A stretch of DNA of 64,000 bases from Rhyzopertha dominica (GCA_025024175.1 QCXZ01000047.1:558001-622000); one strand, 5' to 3'; numbered from the stretch's first letter, positions 1 through 11,900 are shown. Numbers and translations are program-made. Notes: generated from the sequence alone by a model not told the origin.

Positions 1-1545
1 CCTTTTATTGCTTGATAACTCAAAGTCAAATGAAAATACTATATACCTGGTGTCGGTGGTGAAGGTAATGGTGGTACGCATGCTCGGGAGCGTTAGTGTA
101 TCATGTGTAAGTGTCTTGGCGGATATTGCCTGTCTGTATCATATAATTTGTAAGCTCGTATTAAGAGGCCGTCCCCCTTTTATTGCTTGATAACTCCAAG
201 TCAAGTGAAAATACTATGTACCGGGGTGTCGGTGGTGAAGGTAATGGTGGTACGCATGCTCGGGAGCGTTAGTGTATCATGTGTAAGTGTCTTGGCGGAT
301 ATTGCCTGTCTGTATCATATAATTTGTAAGCTCGTATTAAGAGGCCGTCCCCCTTTTATTGCTTGATAACTCCAAGTCAAGTGAAAATACTATGTACCGG
401 GTGTCGGTGGTGAAGGTAATGGTGGTACGCATGCTCGGGAGCGTTAGTGTATCATGTGTAAGTGTCTTGGCGGATATTGCCTGTCTGTATCATATAATTT
501 GTAAGCTCGTATTAAGAGGCCGTCCCCCTTTTATTGCTTGACAACTCAAAGTCAAGTGAAAATACTATATACCTGGTGTCGGTGGTGAAGGTAATGGTGG
601 TACGCATGCTCGGGAGCGTTAGTGTATCATGTGTAAGTGTCTTGGCGGATATTGCCTGCCTGTATCTTATAATTTGTAAGCTCGTATTAAGAGGCCGTCC
701 CCTTTTTATCGCTTGATCACTTAAAGTCAAGTGAAAATACTATATACCGGGTGTCGGTGGTGAAGGTAATGGTGGTACGCATGCTCGGGAGCGTTAGTGT
801 ATCATGTGTAAGTGTCTTGGCGGATATTGCCTGTCTGTATCATATAATTTGTAAGCTCGTATTAAGAGGCCGTCCCCCTTTTATTCCTTGATAACTCCAA
901 GTCAACTGAAAATACTATGTACCGGGTGTCGGTGGTGAAGGTAATGGTGGTACGCATGCTCGGGAGCGTTAGTGTATCATGTGTAAGTGTCTTGGCGGAT
1001 ATTGCCTGTCTGTATCATATAATTTGTAAGCTCGTATTAAGAGGCCGTCCCCCTTTTATTGCTTGATAACTCCAAGTCAAGTGAAAATACTATGTACCGG
1101 GTGTCGGTGGTGAAGGTAATGGTGGTACGCATGCTCGGGAGCGTTAGTGTATCATGTGTAAGTGTCTTGGCGGATATTGCCTGTCTGTATCATATAATTT
1201 GTAAGCTCGTATTAAGAGGCCGTCCCCCTTTTATTGCTTGATAACTCCAAGTCAAGTGAAAATACTATGTACCGGGTGTCGGTGGTGAAGGTAATGGTGG
1301 TACGCATGCTCGGCAGCGTTAGTGTATCATGTGTAAGTGTCTTGGCGGATATTGCCTGTCTGTATCATATAATTTGTAAGCTCGTATTAAGAGGCCGTCC
1401 CCCTTTTATTGCTTGATAACTCCAAGTCAAGTGAAAATACTATGTACCGGGTGTCGGTGGTGAAGGTAATGGTGGTTCGCATGCTCGGGAGCGTTAGTGT
1501 ATCATGTGTAAGTGTCTTGACAGATATTGCCTGTCGGTATCATAT
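1..1545. repeat. 175-bp satellite array (about 8.8 copies)
   Basis: The same 175-bp unit recurs head to tail: CTTTTATTGCTTGATAAC-like starts lie near 2, 177, 353, 528, 703, 878, 1053, 1228 and 1403. The second unit has one extra G. Copies look about 97-99% identical, differing by single substitutions (for example near 709, 895 and 1314). The array runs off the left edge and ends inside the ninth copy near 1545, where the match stops at a TTATTATTA tract. Each unit holds a roughly 60-codon frame without an ATG. Because 175 is not a multiple of three, the frame does not run through the array, so I treat it as non-coding. Confidence 0.95.
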
Positions 1546-2300
1546 AGTTTATTATTATTAGTTTATGCAAGTACCGATCTGTGTGAGTGGCTTTGTGATA
1601 GACGAAGGGGCCCAAAATTTATCCGTACAGTACTGAGTCAGTCTAAAATCGAAAGGAATCTTTTTAGGATTGTATCCATAACATATCGCGGTTTTATCNA
1701 AATGTGCTACCTTTTTTCCAAATCAAGAATGCACTATGTTTTCTCATCAGAGTCGTCCGACAGACACTTGTGTAAATGTTGAAAATTGTAAAAATTCAAG
1801 AAAGACTTTGTGAAAATGATTTTTTAAGAACATTTTCATTTGTAGCCGTAGCAATCAGACTGTCATGAAACGTTATAGTGCAGACTTATTTTACTCTTCC
1901 ATAATACGTTATATAACTTCACTTGTTCACCCAAGATATTTTATTTATTTGCAGTGATAATAAAACTTTACCTTCCTCAATAGCGATCCTTTGAGAAGTT
2001 GAAGGTTTACAAAGTCTGATAATAAAACGTATTCAGTATGACCTTTGTCACACTGACGATATTTTTTTGACGTGGGATTAGATTAAAATGGTCTTTCAAG
2101 CAACTGCCTTTTTTTGTCGGCTTTTTGGACAAATATTCAGGACAATTTGGCCAAATGGTGTTTGGTATTTTGAACGGGGAATTTTAAGTGGATACTAAAA
2201 TTAAAAATTTCTGTCACTACTTCGCGTATTATATGTTCTTTTAAAAAATGTTTTTTTTTCCTACAAAGCGTCATTAATCGACAATTTTTTGTCTGTCCTA
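1546..2300. other. No recognisable gene
   Basis: AT-rich sequence after the satellite. Short open frames here resemble no family I know. The left part begins at the degraded edge of the satellite. Confidence 0.6.
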
Positions 2301-2391
2301 GTCTTGATGGACTTTAAAAATAGGTACTTTTTTTATTTCCACCGTAGCCGCTATGGCATCCAGGTGCGAAACAATACCGCTTAGGACGCAT
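2301..2391 (-). pseudogene. THAP zinc-finger domain fragment
   Basis: On the minus strand an ATG at 2391 opens a frame reading CFAPGCHSGYGGNKK. This is the start of a THAP (C2CH) DNA-binding domain, with the first two cysteines spaced as in the family and the usual SGY that follows. A run of seven A's then breaks the frame by one base; the neighbouring frame continues with PIFKVHQD, which fits the next strand of the domain, then stops. THAP domains form the N-terminus of P-element/THAP9 transposases and of some host transcription factors. With no downstream coding sequence this is most simply a decayed transposase start. A spliced first exon is possible but unsupported. Confidence 0.5.
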
Positions 2392-3837
2392 TACTGCAAT
2401 TTTTCGAAATTGATAACAAAATAGTACGCACTCCGTACTCGATAACAAGTGTTCATACGTACGTGTGTATTCAGACAGATGCAGGTACTTTATGCCACTT
2501 CTTTTCCATCTCGTCACCACCCTCTCTCACACACAATACCGACATTCGACGGCCACTCATCGCGCTTAAAATATAACGTCGCTGGACCACCTCTCTATCC
2601 TCCATCCGTGGTATAGGCTACTTCGCATTGAAAACTTTAAATATCTTGAAACTTGTATCAAATACATGAGCAGCTTGTACTATATTTTATTTACCACAAC
2701 ATATATTAATATTAAGTAAAGTTGCACCTTCAAAGATTACATAGGGTGTGTTCCAGGTCTTCCACCTTTTTTGTTTCAATTATATTTTCTATATCTCCAG
2801 GTATCTAAAAATGTTTTTCATTTTGAATTTATAAAAGGCAAGAATAGAAGAAATTACTAATGAATACCTTGCATGGAGAATAATTCCTTGTAGAACCTAC
2901 TGTAAAGAGAACTTCCATTGATTATTTGACAGCACCCTCCTTCCCTTAGGTGGAACGAGATGTGCCAGTAGAGATAACTGGATGGCAATTTTGACTCTTC
3001 TACCTTAAATAACATGTTAATTTAAATGGACATGTNACAGATTTATTTATTTACCTTCCGATATTGCTCTAGTAGTTCAANTAACTTCAGAGCAACTTTA
3101 TAGTTCTTTTCTTTTTTATATAGATAAATGCGCTCAAATAATTTTGTATAGTATAGATGTAGGTTCAGGTTACTTTAGGTATACAGTTTGTTAAGTGAAG
3201 GTTTATCTGCATAACTATGTCTGCAATTATTACAAACATCGTACATATTTAACGTGTTCTATACCAGGGTATCTGCTCTACGATCATTCAAGATGGGCCC
3301 TTCTGAAATAATTTCGGATTCCAGTAAACACGCATTGGTATGTATCGGTGGTATATATTTGGTATCAGAATGTCTAGCAACTTGTATTAAACGAATGTTT
3401 ATATCTCTAACTATAACTTCTTGAAGTATTATCATAAAATTAGTTTTATATTAGATTCTTTTGTGTCCAAAATAGTATTTTGAAATTATTGGTATATCAT
3501 TATATTAATTATATACACTAATATACCACATTTTCTAGCAAACACGCTTTGCACATATATATGGTTAATATACGTATAAGTGATATAAATTTGATATTAG
3601 AAGATTATTTTGTGAGTACGTGTAATATATTATATTAAATCATTCCAGTTACTGTGCTAAACTATGTAGTTTTAAAATGATTACTATCGCTTTATAGTAA
3701 TTTTATACGTATACTAATATACTATATATTCTCAGAAAAAATCTAGTGGAGAAGGAGAACCTCTGCTTGATATTAAATATCACACTTGACTTTAAATCAG
3801 CGCTTAACTAACAGGAAGACTACTACTGAATCCCGTC
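2392..3837. other. No recognisable gene
   Basis: AT-rich, with many TATA and ATATA runs (3480-3740). I see no coding similarity and no clear repeat structure. Confidence 0.6.
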
Positions 3838-4684
3838 TCAGTGTTGTATACGACGGTAGGCAATACAGCGAGATATCATATATTTCAGCTTCTTCGGCAA
3901 TGGATATATCCAAATGACATTTTGCACCATCGAAAATTAACAATACTTTTCCAGGAGGCTTGAATTTAGAGAAACAAAATTTCCCTTGTCATACTACCTT
4001 TGGCTCTCGACCTGCAGGAAGATTATCACTATGGGTATCTTTCTTCCTCACGCCTTTGAAAATTATCATTGGTGGTACTACTTGTCCCAGAGCGTTGACG
4101 CATGCTACAACAGTTACATTTTCAGCGTGTTCGTTGCATATTAAATGAATACGACGCTGGCCTTTCATTGCAAGAATGGGTTGAGCTTTATGCAATGTTA
4201 ATCTATAACCCTTTTCATCCAGGTTACAGATGAATTGTGGAGATTCTCGAATACCTAAATCATCAATAACTTGCTTAAGTTTCCGAAAATGATCTTGGAC
4301 TATGGCTGGATTCATTTTTTGAGCCCTGCTTGGATTCATGAACTGAGGCTTCCTACATAAATCCTTTGTACCAGGAATACCCGGCCATTTCTTTGCAGAA
4401 TTAAATATGTGCTTAACATTATTTTCCACGCAAAAACGGTATACACTTCTTCGAATCGTTTTAGGNNNTAAAGGAACGCCCAGCTGCGCTACTCTTAAAA
4501 TTCTTTTTTCAAGTTGTTTTTCTTGATGTTTCGACAATGTCGGTTTTCTGCCTCATTTGCTTTCACTGCTTCCGTAATGTTTCTCTACATATCGTTGACT
4601 TTTGTCTTCTTTTAAGAGGCATAACGCTTCCATCATCATTTCATCGTTCCAGTTTGAACGTATTCCTCGACAAGCTTTCCCCAT
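3838..4684 (-). pseudogene. Pogo-like transposase (copy 1)
   Basis: Cut-and-paste transposase of the pogo/Tigger branch of Tc1/mariner. From the ATG at 4684 the N-terminus (MGKACRGIRSNWNDEMM) is a psq-type helix-turn-helix. A CENPB-like stretch follows (RSVYRFCVENNVKHIFN), then the DDE_1 core: first Asp in NLDEKGYRL, second in LIFDGAKCHLD, then LYCLPSY. Two in-frame TGA codons break it (4555-4553 and 3991-3989) while the frame is otherwise kept, and the third acidic residue is lost in the decayed end near 3838. NNN sits at 4466-4468. The N-terminus is clearly related to the pogo gene at 9.0-9.4 kb, but the two are different subfamilies. Not functional. Confidence 0.85.
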
Positions 4685-4754
4685 TTCTGTAAACATGTTA
4701 TATTTACTTACCTACTAATGCATCAACTAATTGCTTTCCATTTATAAGATGGTC

Positions 4755-4999
4755 TGAAATATGGCCCTAGTTGGGTCAAAATATGGCCCTATCGTGGGCC
4801 ATTTTTCAGCCCTGCTTCTTTTTATATTGAGGTTATGTTATTCAGTTAACAGTCATTGAACTAAATAATTAAATATACCACGTAATGGCTTATGCATGTA
4901 TGTAATACGAATGTACATTAACCTACCTCCAAAGTTATTAGAAATATTTTTTCCGCGCGAATGAAGATTTTGTTTGATAATTTAGTTGGGCCATATTTC
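4755..4999. repeat. Inverted GGGCCATATTTCA motifs upstream of pogo copy 1
   Basis: TGAAATATGGCCC near 4755 recurs inverted as GGGCCATATTTCA at 4987-4999. Further ATATGGCCC and GGGCCATTT copies lie near 4781 and 4796. They sit just upstream of the pogo start and could be its terminal or subterminal transposase-binding sites; the second pogo has comparable GGGCCTTATTA motifs. I cannot define an exact end or TA duplication. Confidence 0.35.
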
Positions 5000-5527
5000 A
5001 ACCCGGGCCACATTCCACCAATGTACCTTATTACTAAATGTCAATATTTTGACAGAGCTAATACTAATTGTAGATAATATTCATTGTACCTGTATTTTCA
5101 AATGCTATCCTGTCTCTGTCTTTCCAATTAAAAACGGTTGCTCACTGGTCAGTAAGCAGAAGCTTTAAATATCTTTTTACATGAGGTTCTATTCCAGATT
5201 CTCCTAGTGCTGCTAATTTTTGAACCTAAAAACACTGTTCCATATAACACAATACTGAAATTTAACATTTATTTACCACATAATCCTCAACATATTTGCC
5301 GGATTCTAGGAGGTTTCAGAAATCGTAAAAGCCATTTCAGTCATTCAATGACAAATTGGAATGTTTTCTGGCATTTTTTTCTACTATGGCGTGTCAATTC
5401 ATTGAGCAATATAGTTGCTCGGCATTGGTGTTTAAGTTGTGTAGAAAAATAGTTTCAAATTCTGTAAAAAAAGATGTATAAGAATATGTATATATTTGGA
5501 ATAAAATGTAAATAACATTCATGTATT
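5000..5527. other. No recognisable gene
   Basis: An open frame at 5207-5452 has no similarity I recognise and no start context. Otherwise AT-rich spacer. Confidence 0.5.
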
Positions 5528-5686
5528 AAAGTGAGAATTTAGGATGGCAATGCCATCTGTCAGCATTACACTGACATGATGACAAAGCCACCTAGCTGCC
5601 TTAACGGGAACTAGGCAGCTAGGTGGCTTTGTCATCATGTCAGTGTAATGCTGACAGATGGCATTGCCATCCTAAATTCTCACTTT
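5528..5686. repeat. Perfect 74-bp inverted repeat, 11-nt loop
   Basis: Arms 5528-5601 and 5613-5686 are exact reverse complements over 74 bases, separated by TAACGGGAACT. No mismatch could be found. The arm sequence recurs with changes at 6163-6230 and 6515-6585, so it is the terminal module of a local foldback family. Perfect arms imply recent creation or gene conversion. Confidence 0.95.
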
Positions 5687-6230
5687 CATCATACCATTGC
5701 TTTGGTATATAAGCAAAACCAGTTCTATGCCGTGTTGTCTACACTAGACCCAAACTGCACTGATGAGCTGTAATGACAGCGAAATAGTACTATCTGCAGT
5801 TGGTTTAGGTGTAGACAGCACAGCATAGACATGCATTTTATTCATGTATTAAAATTATATTAAATGGTGCCTTATTTTGCGTTTCCAAAAAATATTGTCA
5901 TCGCAGTTAATTTACAATACGACACCCTGCAACTACACTAAAAATACTGCACTGTGTAAATTAGAAAGAAAACATACTAAATCTCATTATTTCAAATTGT
6001 ACTTACTTTAAAATGCATGTCTATGCTGTGCTGTCTGCACCGCAACCAACTGCAGATAGATCTATTTCGCTATAATTATAGCTCATCGCTGCAGTTTAGG
6101 TCTAGTGCAGACAGCACGGCATAGAACTAGTTTTGCCTATATACCAAAGCAATGGTACGATGTAAGTAAGAATTTAGAGGGCAATGCCATCTGTCATCAT
6201 TACACTGACATGATGAAGCCACCTAGCTGC
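5613..6230. mobile_element. Foldback/MITE-like element with long terminal inverted repeats
   Basis: The stretch 5613-5840 is repeated in inverted orientation at 6009-6230, around a unique spacer of about 168 bp. The arms carry the module that begins AGGCAGCTAGGTGGCTTTG plus an inner module containing ACCATTGCTTTGGTATA and GACAGCACAGCATAGACATG. The arms differ at scattered positions. There is no coding capacity. Long arms with a small spacer fit a foldback-type or non-autonomous DNA transposon; the mobilising transposase is unknown. Confidence 0.75.
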
Positions 6231-6590
6231 ATTAACCGGTACTACTTCCTAAAGGAAGTGACCTACAGCTTGACAAATTGGCATGCAACTAGACCTAANC
6301 TGCACTGATGAGCTATAATGATAGCGAAATAGNTCTATTTGCAGTTGATTGCGGTGCAGACAGCACAGCATAGAGATGCAATTTATTGTGTGTCGGTTCT
6401 TGCCCGCTAGCAAAAAGTGCCGTGGGGGCCTGCTGTCAAATTGAAGTATGCAGTTGCATACTAATTTGTCAGGCTGCAGGTCACTTCCTTTAGGAAGTAG
6501 TACCCGCTAAGGCAGTTAGGTGGGTTTGTCATCATGTCAGTGTAATGCTGACAGATGGCATTGCCATCTAAATTCTTACTTACTAGCACT
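6163..6590. mobile_element. Second, overlapping foldback copy
   Basis: 6163-6290 pairs with the inverted sequence at about 6452-6590 (for example ACTTCCTAAAGGAAGTGACC against GGTCACTTCCTTTAGGAAGT). Between the arms, 6291-6384 repeats part of the inner module of the first element in direct orientation, with Ns at 6299 and 6333. The left arm is shared with the first foldback, so the two are fused or nested. Confidence 0.7.
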
Positions 6591-7559
6591 TACTAACTTT
6601 ATTCAAATGAAATTGAATCCGTGTTAAATTTCGGGAAACTTACTTAATACATTTTTATATAGCGACTTTAAATAATAAGTAGTGACCAACACAGCTTGAA
6701 TAGGATTCCACTATCTCGCACCTGTAATATATAAAACTTCTTGTGGTAATAGTAGACACTCCACTTGTTGGTACACAGTTTCCAAAAGACCAGTCAGCAA
6801 TCTTGTTCCTGTTTGTCACGGCTTAGCTAATGCACACGAAATATGAATTCAAAATACTGTAGGCACATACACGTACAACATTTTAATTTGTACTTACCAA
6901 TTATTAAAAAAGATAAACTCACCAAAAACCGTTAAAGCACACGCTAACAACTGCTCAAGCAAACACTAAAATACAAATGGCTATAACTGTACAACTGCAA
7001 ATTTACAGGGTGCAGTAAGCAGTGATGACATCACCACCGTGACGAAAGGCTATCCCATAGAAAGCCCGTACGTACGTAACGACACAGGAGGAGGAGGATA
7101 TGACAAAGGTCTACTAAAGAAGATTAATAATATTGAGCATGTGTTTGCCCAGCCGGATACAATCTACAATAACAATATTACATTCTGCAAAATAAATACG
7201 TGGACACAAAATATTCTTAAGATGTTAAATAACGGAAAGTTCTATGTTACGAGACGAATAATTATTGCTTTGAGTCATATTCCTGTTCTGTTTACTCCTT
7301 CTGTTTTTACAGACAAGGTTGTTAATAACTTTATTGTGAATCTTGTGCTTTCTTGATCTTCAAAGTTACAAATTCTTCCTATTTAAAAATTCATTAATCA
7401 CTATAAAATTTAGTTGCTATTTTATTTCTTGTTAACAAAAGGTCAAAAAAGAAATTAAAATATATTAGCGAGCTATGACATCCAATTGAATGTTATATTA
7501 AATGACATTTGAACATGTCAAAAACGTTTATTTTTATATTCGTCTATAGACAAGGTTAC
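6591..7559. other. No recognisable gene
   Basis: The open frame at 7039-7356 (105 codons, GGGG run near its start) matches no family I know and has unremarkable codon content. No repeat structure was noticed. Confidence 0.5.
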
Positions 7560-9045
7560 TGCACAAAATATATAAACCGGTAGTGATGGTATTCAAAGCT
7601 ATATCAGAAAGCTTGCAGGGAAAGTATAGAAATTTGTCTATAATAAATGTATATGCCCCGACAGAAGTGACTGAAGTTGAAGTAAAAGAACGGTTCTATG
7701 AACAGCTAGAAAATGAGAATATGAGTTAAATACCATGGTATGACATAAAAATAATAGTAGGTGATTTCAATGCTCAACTGGGAAAAGAATGTATATTTAA
7801 ATACACTGTAGGAAAGTACACAAATCATGAATGCACCATTGAGAACGGTACAATTCTAGTAGATTTTGTAAGGAACCATGGTATAACAGTAATGAGCACA
7901 TATTTTGAACAGAAGCAAATTCACAAAGGTACCTGGATGTCGCCGGATAGTAAGACATGCAACCAGATAGACCATGTATTGGTGGAGGACAGACATCGAA
8001 ATACAGAGTACCAGATGCAGATTCGGACCACTTCATGGTTGGAGCAAAATTACAACAGGTAATCCCAACTGAAAAAGGACAAAAGACCAAGAGGTTACAA
8101 GAAAAGATATAAATAGATTAGTGAGAGATCTTCAGATTCAAAAGGAGGTAAAAGACATAGTGGAAACGGAGCTAGATTAGACATGATGTGAAGGCGATCT
8201 CGACAAGTATGGAATAATATAATGGAAGCATTTAACAAGGCGGAAAAAGAAGTACCAGCAATGAAAAGTGGCAGAAAAACAAACTGGTTTAATGAAACAT
8301 ATAAAAGGGAGTTGGAAAAAAGAACAAAACTAAGGAACCAGATGCTTAGTAAAGTAAATGATGAAACACAGGAAAGGTACAGAATCCAAAGAAATAAATG
8401 TAAAGCAGTGTTAAGGAGGGCTAAACGTGAATATAATGAGCAAAAACTGATACAATTGGAAAGCAATTATGCACAAAAAGAAATGAGAAATTTCTACCAA
8501 AATGTGAAGAAGGTGAAATTATCAGCAAATTATGAACCTTATACTACAAGGATAAAGAAGGAAATATAATAGGAAGCTCGGGTGATATAAGAGAAAGATG
8601 GGCTGAGTTCTTTGAAGATTTGCTACAAGGAAATAACAATGATATTTTAATGGGACAACAGCTGACGGAGCAAGAGGAATATGTTGAATAAGATCCCCTA
8701 AGCTAGAAGAGATTTTAGAAGTGATGAAGCAGTTGAAAAATAATGGAAGCCAAGGTGTAGATGCGATCAGAGCAGAAATAATAGAATATGCGTGACTAGA
8801 AATTGCAAAAGCTTTACAGGTATTAATTACAACTCTATGGAATAAGGAAAGCATGCCAGATCAGTGGGCACAAGCAATTATTTGTCCAGTATTCAAAAAA
8901 GGGGACACAATGGATTGCAGAAATTACCGAGGTATATCACTACTATGTACAGCATACAAAGTATTAACATGCATTAAAAAAAAATTGAAAGATGTACAGA
9001 AAAAGTATTAGGAGAATAGCAGAATGGTTTCAAGAGGGGAAGGAA
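7560..9045 (+). pseudogene. RTE-type LINE: endonuclease and 5' half of reverse transcriptase
   Basis: Remnant of the single ORF of an RTE-clade non-LTR retrotransposon. The apurinic-type endonuclease is clear: IINVYAPT near 7640, VGDFNAQLGKE near 7758, KGTWMSPDSKTCNQIDHVLV near 7927-7985, then a degenerate SDH. The linker (8222-8569, WFNETYKRE) and the RT start (MKQLKNNGSQGVDAI, then YRGISLL near 8925) follow. Frameshifts and stops (near 7727, 8060, 8185, 8570, 8690, 8793, 9013) kill it. It ends at about 9045 in QNGFKRGR, the GFR motif of RT, where the pogo fragment begins. Catalytic FADD and the 3' end are missing. Confidence 0.85.
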
Positions 9046-9413
9046 GGGGTGCTCTGTACCATTCCTTTCCAGCCATCTTTTTTTTCGCGATTGAAAGTAT
9101 GCCGCACATTTTTCATTTCACAGTATCGATATACTGAACGTCGCAATATTTTTGACGTTAGAGGAAATCCTCTTTCCGCAAACCGCACAATCGTTCTCAC
9201 CAGATCTTCTTCCTCTGTACGTGATAAGATACTCTTCCTCCCTAGCGCTCTTTGCATTAATCCCGTTTTGAGGTGATTTCTTAAAGTTCTTCGTGGGATC
9301 CCCGAATGTTCCTCAACCACCCTCTGAGAATGACCAGCTCTTAACATTTCCATCGCCTCTTCCATCATATCTTCCGTCCAGTTTCCCCTTATTCCGCGAC
9401 ATTTCTTCCCCAT
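9046..9413 (-). pseudogene. Pogo-like transposase (copy 2), N-terminal half
   Basis: The ATG at 9413 starts MGKKCRGIRGNWTEDMM, a psq helix-turn-helix (VVEEHSGIPRRTLRNHLK), followed by a CENPB-type segment (SVYRYCEMKNVRHTFNREK). A one-base shift near 9072 puts the family-typical MAGKEWY in the next frame, and coding stops at the junction with the LINE at about 9046. The whole DDE core is absent, so this is a dead, 3'-deleted copy. It is closely related to the 4.7-kb copy in architecture but only moderately alike in sequence. Confidence 0.8.
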
Positions 9414-9844
9414 GTCTATAAACGAGTGAAAAATCGAGGGCCTTATTACCAAATCAGAAAATTCAATGCAAAATATCAGAAGACAGAAAATAAGGCCCGA
9501 GCCTTGTTGCCGGGAAATCACAGCAAACTTTTTTTGAGGTTAGGACTGCGCACGTGGTGAATGAACGAATTATCTTTACGTTGTTCATGGGTAATTACAT
9601 AGATACATCAATAGTCCCGCAAAAACTAGCATACGACGATCGTATCGAAAAATACAGCCCTTTACTAACCTACCTTTTTAATAGCAGAGAGCAGAAGCAG
9701 CACACCACCACAAAACAACATGCATAGCACTCAAAAGTCCACTTCGATGGGGTTTGTTTCTTCACTATTTGNGCGTACTTAAGGTGCCTGTTCATAGATG
9801 ACGTGCAATGTGATCTTGGATAGGCGGTTTTTCCGAACTCAATT

Positions 9845-9882
9845 CTGGGCCTTATTATCTGTCGGGCCTTATTACCCGACAG
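9845..9882. repeat. Probable terminal inverted repeat of pogo copy 2, with TA
   Basis: On the minus strand the sequence reads CTGTCGGGTAATAAGGCCCG then ACAGATAATAAGGCCCAG. It holds two AATAAGGCCC motifs and a TGTCGGG...CCCGACA dyad, and is bordered at 9883-9884 by TA, the Tc1/mariner target duplication. GGGCCTTATTACC recurs near 9440 and AATAAGGCCC near 9490. The partner end is missing because of the deletion at about 9046. Confidence 0.5.
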
Positions 9883-9965
9883 TACCTTAGTTGTATATTT
9901 TCCGTATTGTAATCATAACTAAGTAAATCGTCTATCCGATTCGGTTTTAAAGTGTAATATTTGCT

Positions 9966-11900
9966 GATTTGGTTTATGTTTTTTTCCATACTCTGCCATC
10001 ATCAATATTTATTGAATAATGTAATTTATCTATTTTGTTAGCAATGTTACCGAAAAGCCATTTGTTATTGCCGTAATAATTTCTATATTGAACTATTTCT
10101 CCCTCTTTGAATTCACGACATATTTTATCTATGTTTGATATACATCCTGTACTTGTTTTCGGAAGAAATGAGTTTACACGCGATCGTATTTGTCTATCAA
10201 ACATCAACGATGGTGGAGACTGATTTGTAGAAGAATGTGGCATGATTCTGTTTTGCATCAAAATTTTCTGAACATTCCTATGCAAGTTATTATTACATTG
10301 TAAACTAATTAAACATTTAAACATTAATTACAAAGCGTTCAGCTTGTCCATTTGTTGAAGAATTGTAAGGCGAAGGAAACATTGTTATATTTAAGGAAAT
10401 TTTTTAATTCTGCAGAGCAGAATGTTAGTTCGTTATCCGTAACAAAAAATCTAGGAAAACTGTACATTGCAAAAATTTCCCTAGATATGCGTATTGTTGT
10501 TTTTGCTGTAATATTTTAAACCACATAAACAAATGGAAACTTCGAATATTATCGACAAGAATAAAAAAAATATTTATTTAAAAATGGACCTGCAACATCA
10601 GCATGTACTCTTTCAAAAGTATAATTCGTGGTTTCCCATAAATGAGGTTCCACTTTATTTGGATTATTCTTTACCATGCTGCAATCTGACCAGCTTTTAA
10701 TATCTGAATCTATGCTTGGCCTCCAGCAAATCCCTTTTGGTAATCCTTTCATTTTAACTATTCTAAAATGATCTTCATGTAATTCATTTAAAACTTTGTT
10801 TTGTAACGTATCGGGGATTACTCCTTTGTGACCTCGCATTAAGATTCCTTGTTCTAAACTAAATTCACTTTGATCTATTTGAAATCTTAAATGCTTAGGA
10901 ATTTATTTACCATTTTGTAAGAAAGTAATAATTTGCATTAAACATTTATCTTTGCTTGCTTCAATTGCTAAATGTTTTGTAGTAATGGGTAATGTTTCTA
11001 TCGTATTAATTTAAAAATATTNATCACATCGTAATTATTTGGAACTACTTTTTTATTGATAACCTTGACAAGCAATCAGCATTTCTAAGCTCTTTTGTTT
11101 TTAATTTCATAATTAAAACTTTGCAAAAGCAACGCCTATATATCGGTAAACTTTTTGAAGTAGAGAGAATCTGAATTGACGGCCTGTGATCTATATATAG
11201 TGTAAATTTATTTCCATATAGGTCCTGATAAAAAATTTTAACAGCAAAAATAATAGCGTAGGCCTCTTGTATCAATTTGGGAATAATTCCTTTGGGTTTC
11301 AGAANGAGTTTGTGAAGCGTATATAACACTTTCTGTTCCATCAGGATAAGTATGTGAAAGCACTGCACCATACGAACTTGCATCAGTAGCAACTGTTAAT
11401 GGTAATACTTGCATCAGTAGCAACTGTTAATGGTAATTTTGTATCATAGTGCACCAAAGAGTCATTACTTTGAACCATCTGTTTTAATGTCTGAAAACTC
11501 TTTTCACAGTCTTGATTCCAAACAAATTTGCATCTTTATGTAACAATTGGTTTAATGCATATAGAATCATGCTTAGATTTTTAAAGAATCTGCCGTAATA
11601 GTTAATTATTCCAATGAAATCAAGTACCTCAGTAATATTTGTAGGCCTAGGCATTTTACTAATAGCCCCTACTTTCTTTATTACATAGCCACAGTATTCA
11701 ATTTGTTCTTGAAAGAATGTACTTTTATGCTTATTTATTTTAATATTGAATTCTTGTAATCTTTGATAAACTTTTTCTAAGGTTTGTAAATGTATTTCAT
11801 CAGTAACACCATTTATTTTAATGTCATCCAGGAAAACTGATACTCTTGGAATGTCCTTTAAAATATTCTCATCTTCTCTTTTCCAAATAACTGGTGCTTA
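9966..11900 (-). pseudogene. Gypsy-type pol remnant (RT thumb, RNase H, integrase)
   Basis: Reads right to left. The end of the RT palm and the thumb come first (SVFLDDIKINGVTDE near 11845, then a YCGYVI-like stretch). RNase H follows (ATDASSYGAVLSHTYPDGT near 11400, then LYIDHRPS near 11190). Next is the integrase zinc region (LHEDHFRIVKMKGLPKG near 10790), then the integrase C-terminus (VQYRNYYGNNKWLFG, 9974-10324). The style matches K02A2.6-like gypsy elements. Stops, frameshifts and loss of most of the integrase core make it non-functional. No LTR was found at either side. Confidence 0.8.
11376..11437. repeat. Perfect 31-bp tandem duplication
   Basis: 11376-11406 is repeated exactly at 11407-11437 (unit starts ACTTGCATCAGTAGC). 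It lies in the RNase H region of the gypsy remnant. Since 31 is not a multiple of three it breaks the frame. Confidence 0.95.

Noticed and set aside
8..1416. Repeated 60-codon frames in the satellite as a repetitive protein gene
   Set aside because: No ATG starts, and the 175-bp unit shifts the frame between units, so no protein runs through the array.
1..1545. CRISPR-like array
   Set aside because: Units are contiguous long repeats without unique spacers, in a eukaryotic transposon context.
7039..7356. 105-codon hypothetical gene
   Set aside because: No similarity, no conserved motif, composition like surrounding AT-rich spacer.
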